Positions 1-4,530 of a DNA stretch of 6,176 nucleotides are shown in pieces. Each line of letters starts with the position of its first letter. Position 1 is the stretch's first letter. A program made the translations under genes and the position numbers. The stretch is taken from NCBI GenBank assembly GCA_016212045.1, contig JACRHO010000020.1, forward strand, positions 1 through 6,176, given 5' to 3'. The DNA is from Candidatus Omnitrophota bacterium. GTDB taxonomy: Bacteria > Omnitrophota > Gorgyraeia > Gygaellales > Profunditerraquicolaceae. The notes beneath the pieces are model-generated. The model searched no databases. It was not told the DNA's origin and saw only the letters and a program-made list of their open reading frames with translations.

Positions 1-290
1 TAACTGCCGGCAAAATGAATTTCTGCGCTGAGAGCTTTATCCACCCATACGCCGATGGCGCCCTGGCCGTCGTTAAGATTAATCCAGGCAAAATCACCCC
101 GGCACATCACCTCGCCAATCACCTCGCCGGCATAAGTTACCTCTTGGCCGTCGTATTGCTTGGCATTATTGATGAGTTCGCTGCTAGAGACGGGTTGAGC
201 GAAACTCAAAGTAACCAGTAACCAGTAACCAGTAACCAAAAGAAATAACAATTTGACAACTGACAACTGACAACTGACAACTCTCTTCAT
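1..290 (-). CDS. Predicted exported OB-fold-like protein (3' part outside window)
   Basis: An open frame of 96 codons runs from an ATG at 290 off the window edge without a stop, so the C-terminus is missing. Residues 1-32 look like a signal peptide: a Lys/Arg start (MKR), a long hydrophobic stretch at about 14-30, and a likely signal peptidase I site after SFA (residues 29-31). The mature part shows an alternating strand-like pattern with GEVIGEVMCRGDFAWINLND (55-74), followed by GQGAIGVWVD (75-84). This resembles small secreted OB-fold proteins, but I cannot name the family with certainty. The start lies 2 nt after the trkH stop, with a GGG-containing purine stretch about 9 nt upstream, so it is probably co-transcribed and coupled to trkH. 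The signal peptide codons are made of two heptamer repeat arrays (see those entries). The function is unknown, and the link to potassium transport is only positional. The gene is well supported; the fold assignment is moderate. Confidence 0.75.
   Translation of the reverse strand, partial: MKRVVSCQLSVVKLLFLLVTGYWLLVTLSFAQPVSSSELINNAKQYDGQEVTYAGEVIGEVMCRGDFAWINLNDGQGAIGVWVDKALSAEIHFAGS
210..237. repeat. Four perfect tandem copies of AGTAACC (7-bp unit)
   Basis: Copies start at 210, 217, 224 and 231 and are identical. On the coding (minus) strand the unit reads GGTTACT. It encodes the second half of the hydrophobic core of the signal peptide in the exported protein gene (residues about 18-27). 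A 7-bp unit passes through all three frames, and all three are free of stops and mostly hydrophobic or polar-neutral. Heptamer tandem repeats of this general type are known from cyanobacteria (STRR repeats); whether they are related is not known. Confidence 0.95.
254..281. repeat. Four perfect tandem copies of TGACAAC (7-bp unit)
   Basis: Copies start at 254, 261, 268 and 275 and are identical. The unit differs from the neighbouring AGTAACC array, from which it is separated by 16 bp. On the coding strand it reads GTTGTCA and begins 9 nt after the start codon of the exported protein gene, encoding VVSCQLS and the start of the next cycle (residues 4-12). Having two unlike four-copy heptamer arrays side by side in one signal peptide is unusual. 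Confidence 0.95.
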
Positions 291-292
291 AG

Positions 293-1795
293 TTATTTTC
301 CCTTTATCACCGCTACTAATACCCCTAATATGGTAAACACCGACATAAATTCCAGGCGTCCAGCCCACATCTGTAAGATATAAGTTGCCTTTAAAGCCGC
401 GGGCATAGCGGCGTTAGTAATCCCGCAGGATAAGCCGACATTGGCTGCTGCCGAGGTAGATTCAAATAAAGAATAGATAAACGGATGGCCAAACCACATC
501 CCCACCAAGGCACCTATCCCATACAATAATAGATACATCAGGGTAATCAAAAGCGCTGACCTGACCTGGGTATCCTGTAAAAATATATTTTTCAGGTGAT
601 GAAATTTCTGGATGACCATCGAGCGCTCCGGAAGAATAATTCTTTTGATATCCTGCAAGAGCGCCTTAAAGATAATCCCGATGCGCAGCATCTTGATGGC
701 GCCGGTGGTAGAACAAACCGCGCCACCTAAAGCCATTGCGCAAATTACTCCCACCACTGCCAGATTATTCCAATCGTCCATAAATTGCCGGGGATAAATT
801 GTCTGATAACCGGTGCCGGTGTGGCCAGAAATCAGCTGATAAAAACCCTTGCGGAATAACATCATTGCCTGAGGATAAATCTCCGATTGATTTAACGCAG
901 ATATGGTAATGAAACAGGTAACCAGCGCCGTAATAAAAAGCGTGACCGTCTCAATATTCTTGAATATTTCTTTGCGCTGGCCAGTCCAGATATGGTAATG
1001 CAGATTAAAATTAATTGCCCCCAGAATCATAATCACTGCTGTGATGACTTCGTAAGGAAAACTGTGGTAATAAAGTATATTTTGCGACTGGGGCGCAAAG
1101 CCGCCGGTGTCAAAGGCAGCCATAAAGATACAGGCACCGTGGAAAAAGGCATTAAACGGTTTCATCCCATTGAAGATACCAGTAAATCCTAAGGCAAGAG
1201 TGCCTAAAATTAAATAGACAATGCTCACCAGCCAGATAAAGCGGGCGGTGCTGATGACATTGGGCAGGATTCTTTCGTCGCGCGCCTCTCCCACATACAT
1301 CTTAAATGCGCCTGAGGCGCCTTTGACAAAAAAGGAGATGGCTACGATAACGATACCTTGGCCGCCGATAAACATAATCAGGTGCCGCCAGAGATTATGG
1401 CTAAAAGAAAGATGGTCTAAGTTCTGCACCAAGACTAAGCCGGTGGTGGCAAAGCCAGACATCGCGTCAAAACAGGCATCCAGATACGAATTCCAATGGC
1501 CGCTTAAATATAAGGGGATGGCGCCTAAGACCATGGCTACCAGCCAAGAGAGAGAAACCACTAACATCCCCTGCATCCAGTCTAGGTCTTTTTTGGTAAA
1601 ACAAAGCCGGGTTAAAACTAATCCCAGGATAAGACTAATTTCAAAAGAAATAATAAAATCTAAGGCCGGGTTTATCTCTCTCTTCAGGAAACCCAAGGCA
1701 GCCGGCAAGAGCATGGTGAAACTCAGACCAATCATAATCTTGCCTAAATAATATCCAATACTTTTGAGTTCTTTCAGTTGGGGTTTAAGAATCAT
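293..1795 (-). CDS. trkH: TrkH/KtrB-family potassium uptake membrane subunit
   Basis: A 500-residue, highly hydrophobic protein with the fourfold membrane-pore-membrane layout of the Trk/Ktr/HKT family. The four pore loops with their filter glycines are visible: SGFATTG (113-119), FDTGGFA (228-234), SGHTGTGY (323-330) and TSAAANVGLSCG (447-458). Other family marks are WRHLIMFIGGQG (136-147), the GGAVCSTTGAIKMLR segment (357-371) corresponding to the cytoplasmic gate region, and QMWAGRLEFMSVF (475-487) near the C-terminus. The length is usual for TrkH. It would import K+ through the inner membrane, gated by the RCK proteins encoded just upstream. The ATG at 1795 overlaps the stop of the 39-codon gene by ATGA. 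The sequence upstream is T-rich then A-rich with no Shine-Dalgarno match, so translation probably depends on coupling. TrkH versus KtrB naming is uncertain, because the RCK partners here are separate single-domain proteins, as in Ktr systems. Confidence 0.96.
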   Translation of the reverse strand: MILKPQLKELKSIGYYLGKIMIGLSFTMLLPAALGFLKREINPALDFIISFEISLILGLVLTRLCFTKKDLDWMQGMLVVSLSWLVAMVLGAIPLYLSGHWNSYLDACFDAMSGFATTGLVLVQNLDHLSFSHNLWRHLIMFIGGQGIVIVAISFFVKGASGAFKMYVGEARDERILPNVISTARFIWLVSIVYLILGTLALGFTGIFNGMKPFNAFFHGACIFMAAFDTGGFAPQSQNILYYHSFPYEVITAVIMILGAINFNLHYHIWTGQRKEIFKNIETVTLFITALVTCFITISALNQSEIYPQAMMLFRKGFYQLISGHTGTGYQTIYPRQFMDDWNNLAVVGVICAMALGGAVCSTTGAIKMLRIGIIFKALLQDIKRIILPERSMVIQKFHHLKNIFLQDTQVRSALLITLMYLLLYGIGALVGMWFGHPFIYSLFESTSAAANVGLSCGITNAAMPAALKATYILQMWAGRLEFMSVFTILGVLVAVIKGK

Positions 1796-1911
1796 TTTTT
1801 AAAGGAAAAAATAATTAAGCAGCTCAAATATCCTGCGCAGATGATTGCCAGGGCATAGAGAATCTCAAGTGCAATACCTAAAGTCGCATTCCAAGGGGTC
1901 TTGATTTTCAT
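1792..1911 (-). CDS. 39-residue single-pass membrane protein coupled to trkA and trkH
   Basis: This is a short gene of 39 codons plus TGA, starting MKIKTPWNAT and ending FSFKK. It has a basic N-terminus, a continuous hydrophobic segment at about residues 11-37 that can span the membrane once, one acidic residue inside it (E16), two cysteines (C25, C31) and a C-terminal KK. Its ATG (1911-1909) overlaps the TGA of the upstream RCK gene, and its TGA (1794-1792) overlaps the ATG of trkH, both as ATGA. A GGTGGG sequence lies 6 nt before the ATG. It fills the whole interval between the two genes, and trkH has no ribosome binding site of its own, which argues that this frame is translated. I do not recognise a family. 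By analogy with KdpF, a tiny subunit that stabilises the Kdp K+ pump, it could be an accessory subunit of the transporter. That is inference; the alternative is a short leader frame that only delivers ribosomes to trkH. Confidence 0.72.
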   Translation of the reverse strand: MKIKTPWNATLGIALEILYALAIICAGYLSCLIIFSFKK

Positions 1912-2570
1912 AGTTTACCCACCAATAAATTTAATAATTGCGGCTCATTTCCCACAGGAGTGATGGCGATGATATCGTCGCCGGATCTTAAGACCGTGTC
2001 TCCCTTGGGGACAATCACCTCATCTTGCCGGACAATAGAAACCAGGACCGAATCGGGGGGGAGGCTAATATCCTTAACCTCTTTATTGATGATAGGTGAA
2101 TCCTTGGGTAAATCCACGCGCACAATGCTCAATTTCCCGCGCTTAAAACTCATCAGGTTGACAAAATCCGAGAATGATACCTCCTCTTCAATCACTTTGG
2201 CGATAATCTTGGTGGAATCCACTGGCACATCAATGCCTAATTCGGCAAAGGTATGCTCATTACTGGGATTGTTGACCCTGCCGACGGTGCGCTGGAGATT
2301 AAATCTTTCCTTGGCTAACTGGCAGATAATTAAATTGTCTTCGTCGCCGCCGGTAACTGCCGCCACTACCTCTGCCCTGGCGATGCCGGCCTCTTCTAAA
2401 ATCCGCGGGTCGCAGCCATCGCCGTGAATGACTAAAGCCTCTATTTCTTTAGCGATTTCTTCGCAGAGCGCCCTATCCTTATCTACAATGCTGACAGTAT
2501 GCTTATTTGCCAATAGTCTCTTGGCTAAAAAATATCCCACCTTACCCGCACCGACAATTAGAATATACAT
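1908..2570 (-). CDS. trkA: TrkA/KtrA-type RCK protein, second copy
   Basis: A 220-residue regulatory subunit of K+ transport with one RCK_N and one RCK_C domain. The N-terminal Rossmann domain (about 1-120) has GAGKVG (7-12) for dinucleotide binding, an acidic residue at the end of strand 2 (D30 in SIVDKD), and the typical GDGCDPRILEEAGI and VTGGDEDNL segments. The C-terminal RCK_C domain (about 135-218) includes INKEVKDISLPPDSVLVSI and ends in LRSGDDIIAITP. It is soluble, without signal or membrane segments, and would form a ring under TrkH that opens or closes it in response to bound nucleotide. It has half the length of E. coli TrkA (458 residues, two tandem RCK units), with the other half supplied by the gene upstream. 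The ATG at 2570 follows the upstream stop by 14 nt and has a GGGGG stretch about 5 nt before it. The stop overlaps the start of the 39-codon gene. Confidence 0.95.
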   Translation of the reverse strand: MYILIVGAGKVGYFLAKRLLANKHTVSIVDKDRALCEEIAKEIEALVIHGDGCDPRILEEAGIARAEVVAAVTGGDEDNLIICQLAKERFNLQRTVGRVNNPSNEHTFAELGIDVPVDSTKIIAKVIEEEVSFSDFVNLMSFKRGKLSIVRVDLPKDSPIINKEVKDISLPPDSVLVSIVRQDEVIVPKGDTVLRSGDDIIAITPVGNEPQLLNLLVGKL

Positions 2571-2584
2571 CTTTGCCCCCGCCT

Positions 2585-3229
2585 TTAAAGATTGAACTTC
2601 TCTTTTATTTTCTTCAGACTCGCTACCTTCACCGCTGCCAGCAGGACATCTTTGGCTTTCAAGACTGTGGTGGCTTGCGGAATAATCACTTCTTCTAATC
2701 TTTTGATGGCCACGACGAGTAATTCATCTGGAATATTGATTTCTCCCACACTCTTACCAATCAGACTATCTTTCGCTTCAATCTCAAGCACGCCCAGGTC
2801 CTTGGTTTCAATCAGATAACTAGAAAAACGGCTTTCAATAATTTTATCGCGCAGCATTGCGGCAAAAAGGACTGTGCCGCTGATAATATCTAAGCCCAAT
2901 GCGGCATAAATATGCGCGCGCTGCGGATCGTACACGCGGGCAATGACCTTAGGGACTTTAAAGATTTTTTTGGCCACCTGCGCTGAGACTAAATTTGTAT
3001 TGTCGCCGTTAGTGACGCTGCAGAAGGCGTCTGCTTTCTCAATACCTGCTTGTTTTAATAATTCTAAGTCATAGCCATTGCCTACCAAAGTTAGACCATT
3101 GAATGCCCCGCCCAAACGCTCAAAAGAGGCCTGATTTTTATCAATGACCACCACATTATGGCCCTCGTCAGATAAAAGTTTGCTCAACTCTGACCCCACC
3201 CTTCCGCAACCGACAATTATTACATACAT
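2585..3229 (-). CDS. trkA: TrkA/KtrA-type RCK protein, first copy
   Basis: A 214-residue protein of the same family and domain layout as the next gene. The Rossmann domain (about 1-120) has GCGRVG (7-12), the strand-2 acidic residue D30 (VVIDKN), VGNGYDLELLKQAGI and SVTNGDNTNL. The RCK_C domain (about 135-210) contains IGKSVGEINIPDELLVVAI and ends with a Lys-rich tail (LKKIKEKFNL). The two copies are clearly diverged: this one has GNGYD where the other has GDGCD, and a NGDNTN loop where the other has GGDEDN. They may therefore have different ligand preferences and assemble as a hetero-ring, which is an inference. The start at 3229 is firm: GAGGAG lies 5 nt before the ATG. Only 13 nt separate it from the rplT stop, which ties the K+ system to the ribosomal protein operon. 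Confidence 0.95.
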   Translation of the reverse strand: MYVIIVGCGRVGSELSKLLSDEGHNVVVIDKNQASFERLGGAFNGLTLVGNGYDLELLKQAGIEKADAFCSVTNGDNTNLVSAQVAKKIFKVPKVIARVYDPQRAHIYAALGLDIISGTVLFAAMLRDKIIESRFSSYLIETKDLGVLEIEAKDSLIGKSVGEINIPDELLVVAIKRLEEVIIPQATTVLKAKDVLLAAVKVASLKKIKEKFNL

Positions 3230-3242
3230 ATTAGCTCCTCTG

Positions 3243-3593
3243 TCATTTGCCCTTGGCTATTTCTACTAATTTCTTAAACGCCTGCGTATCCCTGACAGCA
3301 AGGTCGGCCAAGATTTTTCTATCCAGATTAATCTTGGCAATTTTAAGACCCTTAATAAACCTGCTGTAACTTATCCCCATCTGGCGACAACTGGCATTGA
3401 TGCGGGTAATCCAGAGCCGGCGGAACTGTCTCTTCTTTACCTTTCTATCCCGATAAGCATAGACCAGGGCATGCATCAAGGCCCGCCGGGCCTGTTGAAA
3501 TTGTTTACTGCGGTCGCCCCAAAATCCCTTGGCCTGTCTTAAAACTTTCTTCTTCCTTCTCCTGGTCGCAGCACTATGTTTAACTTTACTCAT
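3243..3593 (-). CDS. rplT: 50S ribosomal protein L20
   Basis: A 116-residue, very basic protein matching L20 over its whole length. It has the N-terminal extension rich in Arg/Lys (SAATRRRKKKVLRQAKGFWG, residues 8-27), which threads into 23S rRNA, followed by YAYRDRKVKKRQFRRLWITR (45-64), INASCRQMGISYSRFIKGLK (65-84) and LDRKILADLAVRD (91-103). L20 is needed early in 50S assembly, and in E. coli and B. subtilis it also represses its own operon by binding mRNA. The ATG at 3593 is preceded by AAAGGAG with 7-nt spacing. That ribosome binding site abuts a 13-bp stem-loop filling most of the 64-nt gap after rpmI, a possible control element. Confidence 0.98.
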   Translation of the reverse strand: MSKVKHSAATRRRKKKVLRQAKGFWGDRSKQFQQARRALMHALVYAYRDRKVKKRQFRRLWITRINASCRQMGISYSRFIKGLKIAKINLDRKILADLAVRDTQAFKKLVEIAKGK

Positions 3594-3600
3594 CAGCCCA

Positions 3601-3607
3601 CTCCTTT
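3601..3607 (-). promoter_or_regulatory. Ribosome binding site of rplT, abutting a stem-loop
   Basis: AAAGGAG lies 7 nt upstream of the rplT ATG. Its first base is immediately next to the last paired base of the 3608-3657 stem, so folding or protein binding there could affect ribosome access. Confidence 0.85.
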
Positions 3608-3657
3608 ACCCCGTTAGATAAGTGCTATTCCTATTTAAATAAACTATCTAACGGGGT
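3608..3657 (-). repeat. 13-bp perfect inverted repeat (stem-loop) between rpmI and rplT
   Basis: ACCCCGTTAGATA (3608-3620) is exactly complementary to TATCTAACGGGGT (3645-3657), with a 24-nt AT-rich loop that contains the palindrome TATTTAAATA (3632-3641). On the transcript the stem begins at the first base after the rpmI stop codon and ends at the rplT ribosome binding site. No U-run follows, so it is not a typical intrinsic terminator. It could be an L20-binding translational operator, an mRNA processing or stability element, or a dispersed REP-like palindrome that has landed between the genes. The sequence alone does not decide. Confidence 0.85.
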
Positions 3658-3858
3658 TTATCCATAAGGCAACATTCTTTTTAAATATTTAATATCCTTT
3701 TTTGCCTCCACAATATCCGGCCTTCTTAATCTCCGCAAACGTTCCGGCTCTTTGCCAGAAAGAAGATGGCTCTTGCCGCAAGGCGCATATTTAATTTTTC
3801 CTTTTTTAGTCAACCTGAATCTTTTGGCTACACCCTTTTTTGTTTTTAATTTTCCCAT
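3658..3858 (-). CDS. rpmI: 50S ribosomal protein L35
   Basis: A 66-residue, basic protein with the standard L35 pattern: MGKLKTKKGVAKRFRLTKKG at the N-terminus, GKIKYAPCGKSHLLSGK in the middle and KYLKRMLPY at the end. Length and sequence fit the family. I chose the ATG at 3858 because L35 proteins begin at this M-x-K-x-K-T point and because GAGGAAAGG lies 7 nt upstream. An in-frame ATG at 3876 would add six residues (MRKGKT) and overlap the infC stop as ATGA. It lacks a better ribosome site and gives an atypical N-terminus, though it could serve in translational coupling. Part of the large ribosomal subunit, with infC upstream and rplT downstream as in many bacteria. Confidence 0.96.
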   Translation of the reverse strand: MGKLKTKKGVAKRFRLTKKGKIKYAPCGKSHLLSGKEPERLRRLRRPDIVEAKKDIKYLKRMLPYG

Positions 3859-3865
3859 CGTCTTG

Positions 3866-3874
3866 CCTTTCCTC
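3866..3874 (-). promoter_or_regulatory. Ribosome binding site that decides the rpmI start
   Basis: GAGGAAAGG overlaps the infC stop codon and ends 7 nt before the ATG at 3858. It lies downstream of the alternative ATG at 3876, so it can serve only the shorter L35 start. Confidence 0.8.
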
Positions 3875-4379
3875 ATTTTGGCGCCAACACCAATGAAATA
3901 ACCCTGCCTTCTAAGGCAGGTTCTTTTTCTAGATTCGCCTCTTTTTGCGTATCCAGAATAAATCTATCAATAATCTTTCTTCCTAAATCCTGATGTTCCA
4001 TCTGCCTGCCGCGGAAGAAAAGGTTTATCTTGATTTTGTCTTTCTTCTGCAGAAAATTAAGCGCCTGTTTTAATTTTACCTGATAATCGTGTTCGTCAAT
4101 GTTGGGCTTAAAGCGGATTTCTTTTAAGCGGCCCTGGTGCTGATGCTTTTTGGCCTCGCGCTCTTTCTTCTCTTGGTCATACTTGAATTTGCTGAAGTCA
4201 ATAATCCGGCAGACCGGGGGGTTGGCTGTCGGCGCAACCTCCACTAAATCCAAACCATGCTGGTCAGCCAGCTCTAGCGCCTTTTGGATGGGAACTACGC
4301 CCAACTGGCCGCCGTCTGCTCCAATTAAACGCACCTCGGGAACACGTATCCTTTCATTCACCCGGATAAACTTTTTTAT
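3873..4379 (-). CDS. infC: Translation initiation factor IF3, probable AUA start
   Basis: A 168-residue IF3 counted from the proposed AUA. The N-terminal domain is at about 5-75 (RVNERIRVPEVRLIG, DLVEVAPTANPPVCRIIDF, SKFKYDQEKK), followed by a Lys/Glu/His-rich helical linker and the C-terminal domain at about 85-168 (KEIRFKPNIDEHDYQVKLKQ, INLFFRGRQMEHQDLG). IF3 binds the 30S subunit, keeps subunits apart and rejects non-canonical start codons. The upstream in-frame stop is at 4400-4398, so the only candidates are an AUA at 4397, GTG at 4388 and AUA at 4379. The GTG lies inside GGAGGTGGT, an 8-of-9 match to the anti-Shine-Dalgarno complement, leaving it no usable spacing; the AUA at 4379 lies 8 nt after GGAGG. 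In E. coli infC starts with AUU and IF3 represses its own synthesis through it. The same scheme is inferred here. If GTG were used, the protein would be 171 residues (positions 3873-4388). Confidence 0.9.
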   Translation of the reverse strand: MKKFIRVNERIRVPEVRLIGADGGQLGVVPIQKALELADQHGLDLVEVAPTANPPVCRIIDFSKFKYDQEKKEREAKKHQHQGRLKEIRFKPNIDEHDYQVKLKQALNFLQKKDKIKINLFFRGRQMEHQDLGRKIIDRFILDTQKEANLEKEPALEGRVISLVLAPK

Positions 4380-4383
4380 CTTA

Positions 4384-4392
4384 ACCACCTCC
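4384..4392 (-). promoter_or_regulatory. Strong Shine-Dalgarno sequence of infC
   Basis: GGAGGTGGT matches the 16S 3'-end complement GGAGGTGAT at 8 of 9 positions. GGAGG ends 8 nt before the AUA at 4379-4377. The GTG at 4388-4386 is part of this match, which argues against it as the start codon. Confidence 0.82.
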
Positions 4393-4401
4393 CCTATTTA
4401 A

Positions 4402-4530
4402 AGGTTACATATTATCTTTCAGGTTACATAAAGTTCCCTAAGGTTGCCTAAGGTTCCATAAGGTTACTGTTTAATTTCGCGTAACCTCATGCAACATCAT
4501 GAAACCTCATGTAACATTATGTAACCTCTC
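4402..4530. repeat. 10-bp-phased repeat array forming a 107-bp palindrome
   Basis: Between thrS and infC the sequence is built from a 7-bp core, AGGTTAC and variants, repeated every 10 bp. Forward units start at 4421, 4431, 4441, 4451 and 4461, with one more at 4402. After a 13-nt centre (4468-4480) the complementary units GTAACCT and variants start at 4481, 4491, 4501, 4511 and 4521. The two halves are symmetric about position 4474. The inner pair (4461-4467 with 4481-4487) and outer pair (4421-4427 with 4521-4527) match perfectly, and most other units pair at 5 or 6 of 7 positions. The array reaches into thrS and encodes its last residues. I see nothing else in this spacer: no promoter and no T-run terminator. 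It could fold in RNA as a long imperfect hairpin or in DNA as a cruciform. Its role is unknown. Confidence 0.88.

Noticed and set aside
15..221. Plus-strand open frame of 68 codons
   Set aside because: It runs antisense to the exported protein gene, whose signal peptide and domain pattern are convincing, and ends in the heptamer repeats. No ribosome binding site or recognisable product.
1221..1751. Plus-strand open frame of 176 codons inside trkH
   Set aside because: It is antisense to well-conserved TrkH coding sequence and its translation has no recognisable domain. A shadow of the real gene.
1960..2427. Plus-strand open frame of 155 codons inside the second trkA
   Set aside because: Antisense to the conserved RCK protein, with low-complexity Ser/Thr/Leu composition typical of a shadow frame.
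3608..3657. Intrinsic terminator after rpmI
   Set aside because: The stem is strong, but the loop is 24 nt and the transcript continues with AAAGGAG, not a U-run, directly into rplT.
3859..3876. Longer rpmI start at 3876 (six extra residues)
   Set aside because: L35 proteins begin at the later Met, and the GAGGAAAGG ribosome site lies downstream of the earlier ATG.
4386..4388. GTG as the infC start codon
   Set aside because: It lies within the Shine-Dalgarno match itself, so no normal spacing is possible. The AUA 9 nt downstream has ideal spacing. Kept only as an alternative.
4402..4530. CRISPR array or T-box/terminator between thrS and infC
   Set aside because: The units are 10 bp, without spacers of CRISPR length and with many variants. 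There is no T-run after the palindrome, and no T-box motif is seen. T-boxes would also lie upstream of thrS and not after it.
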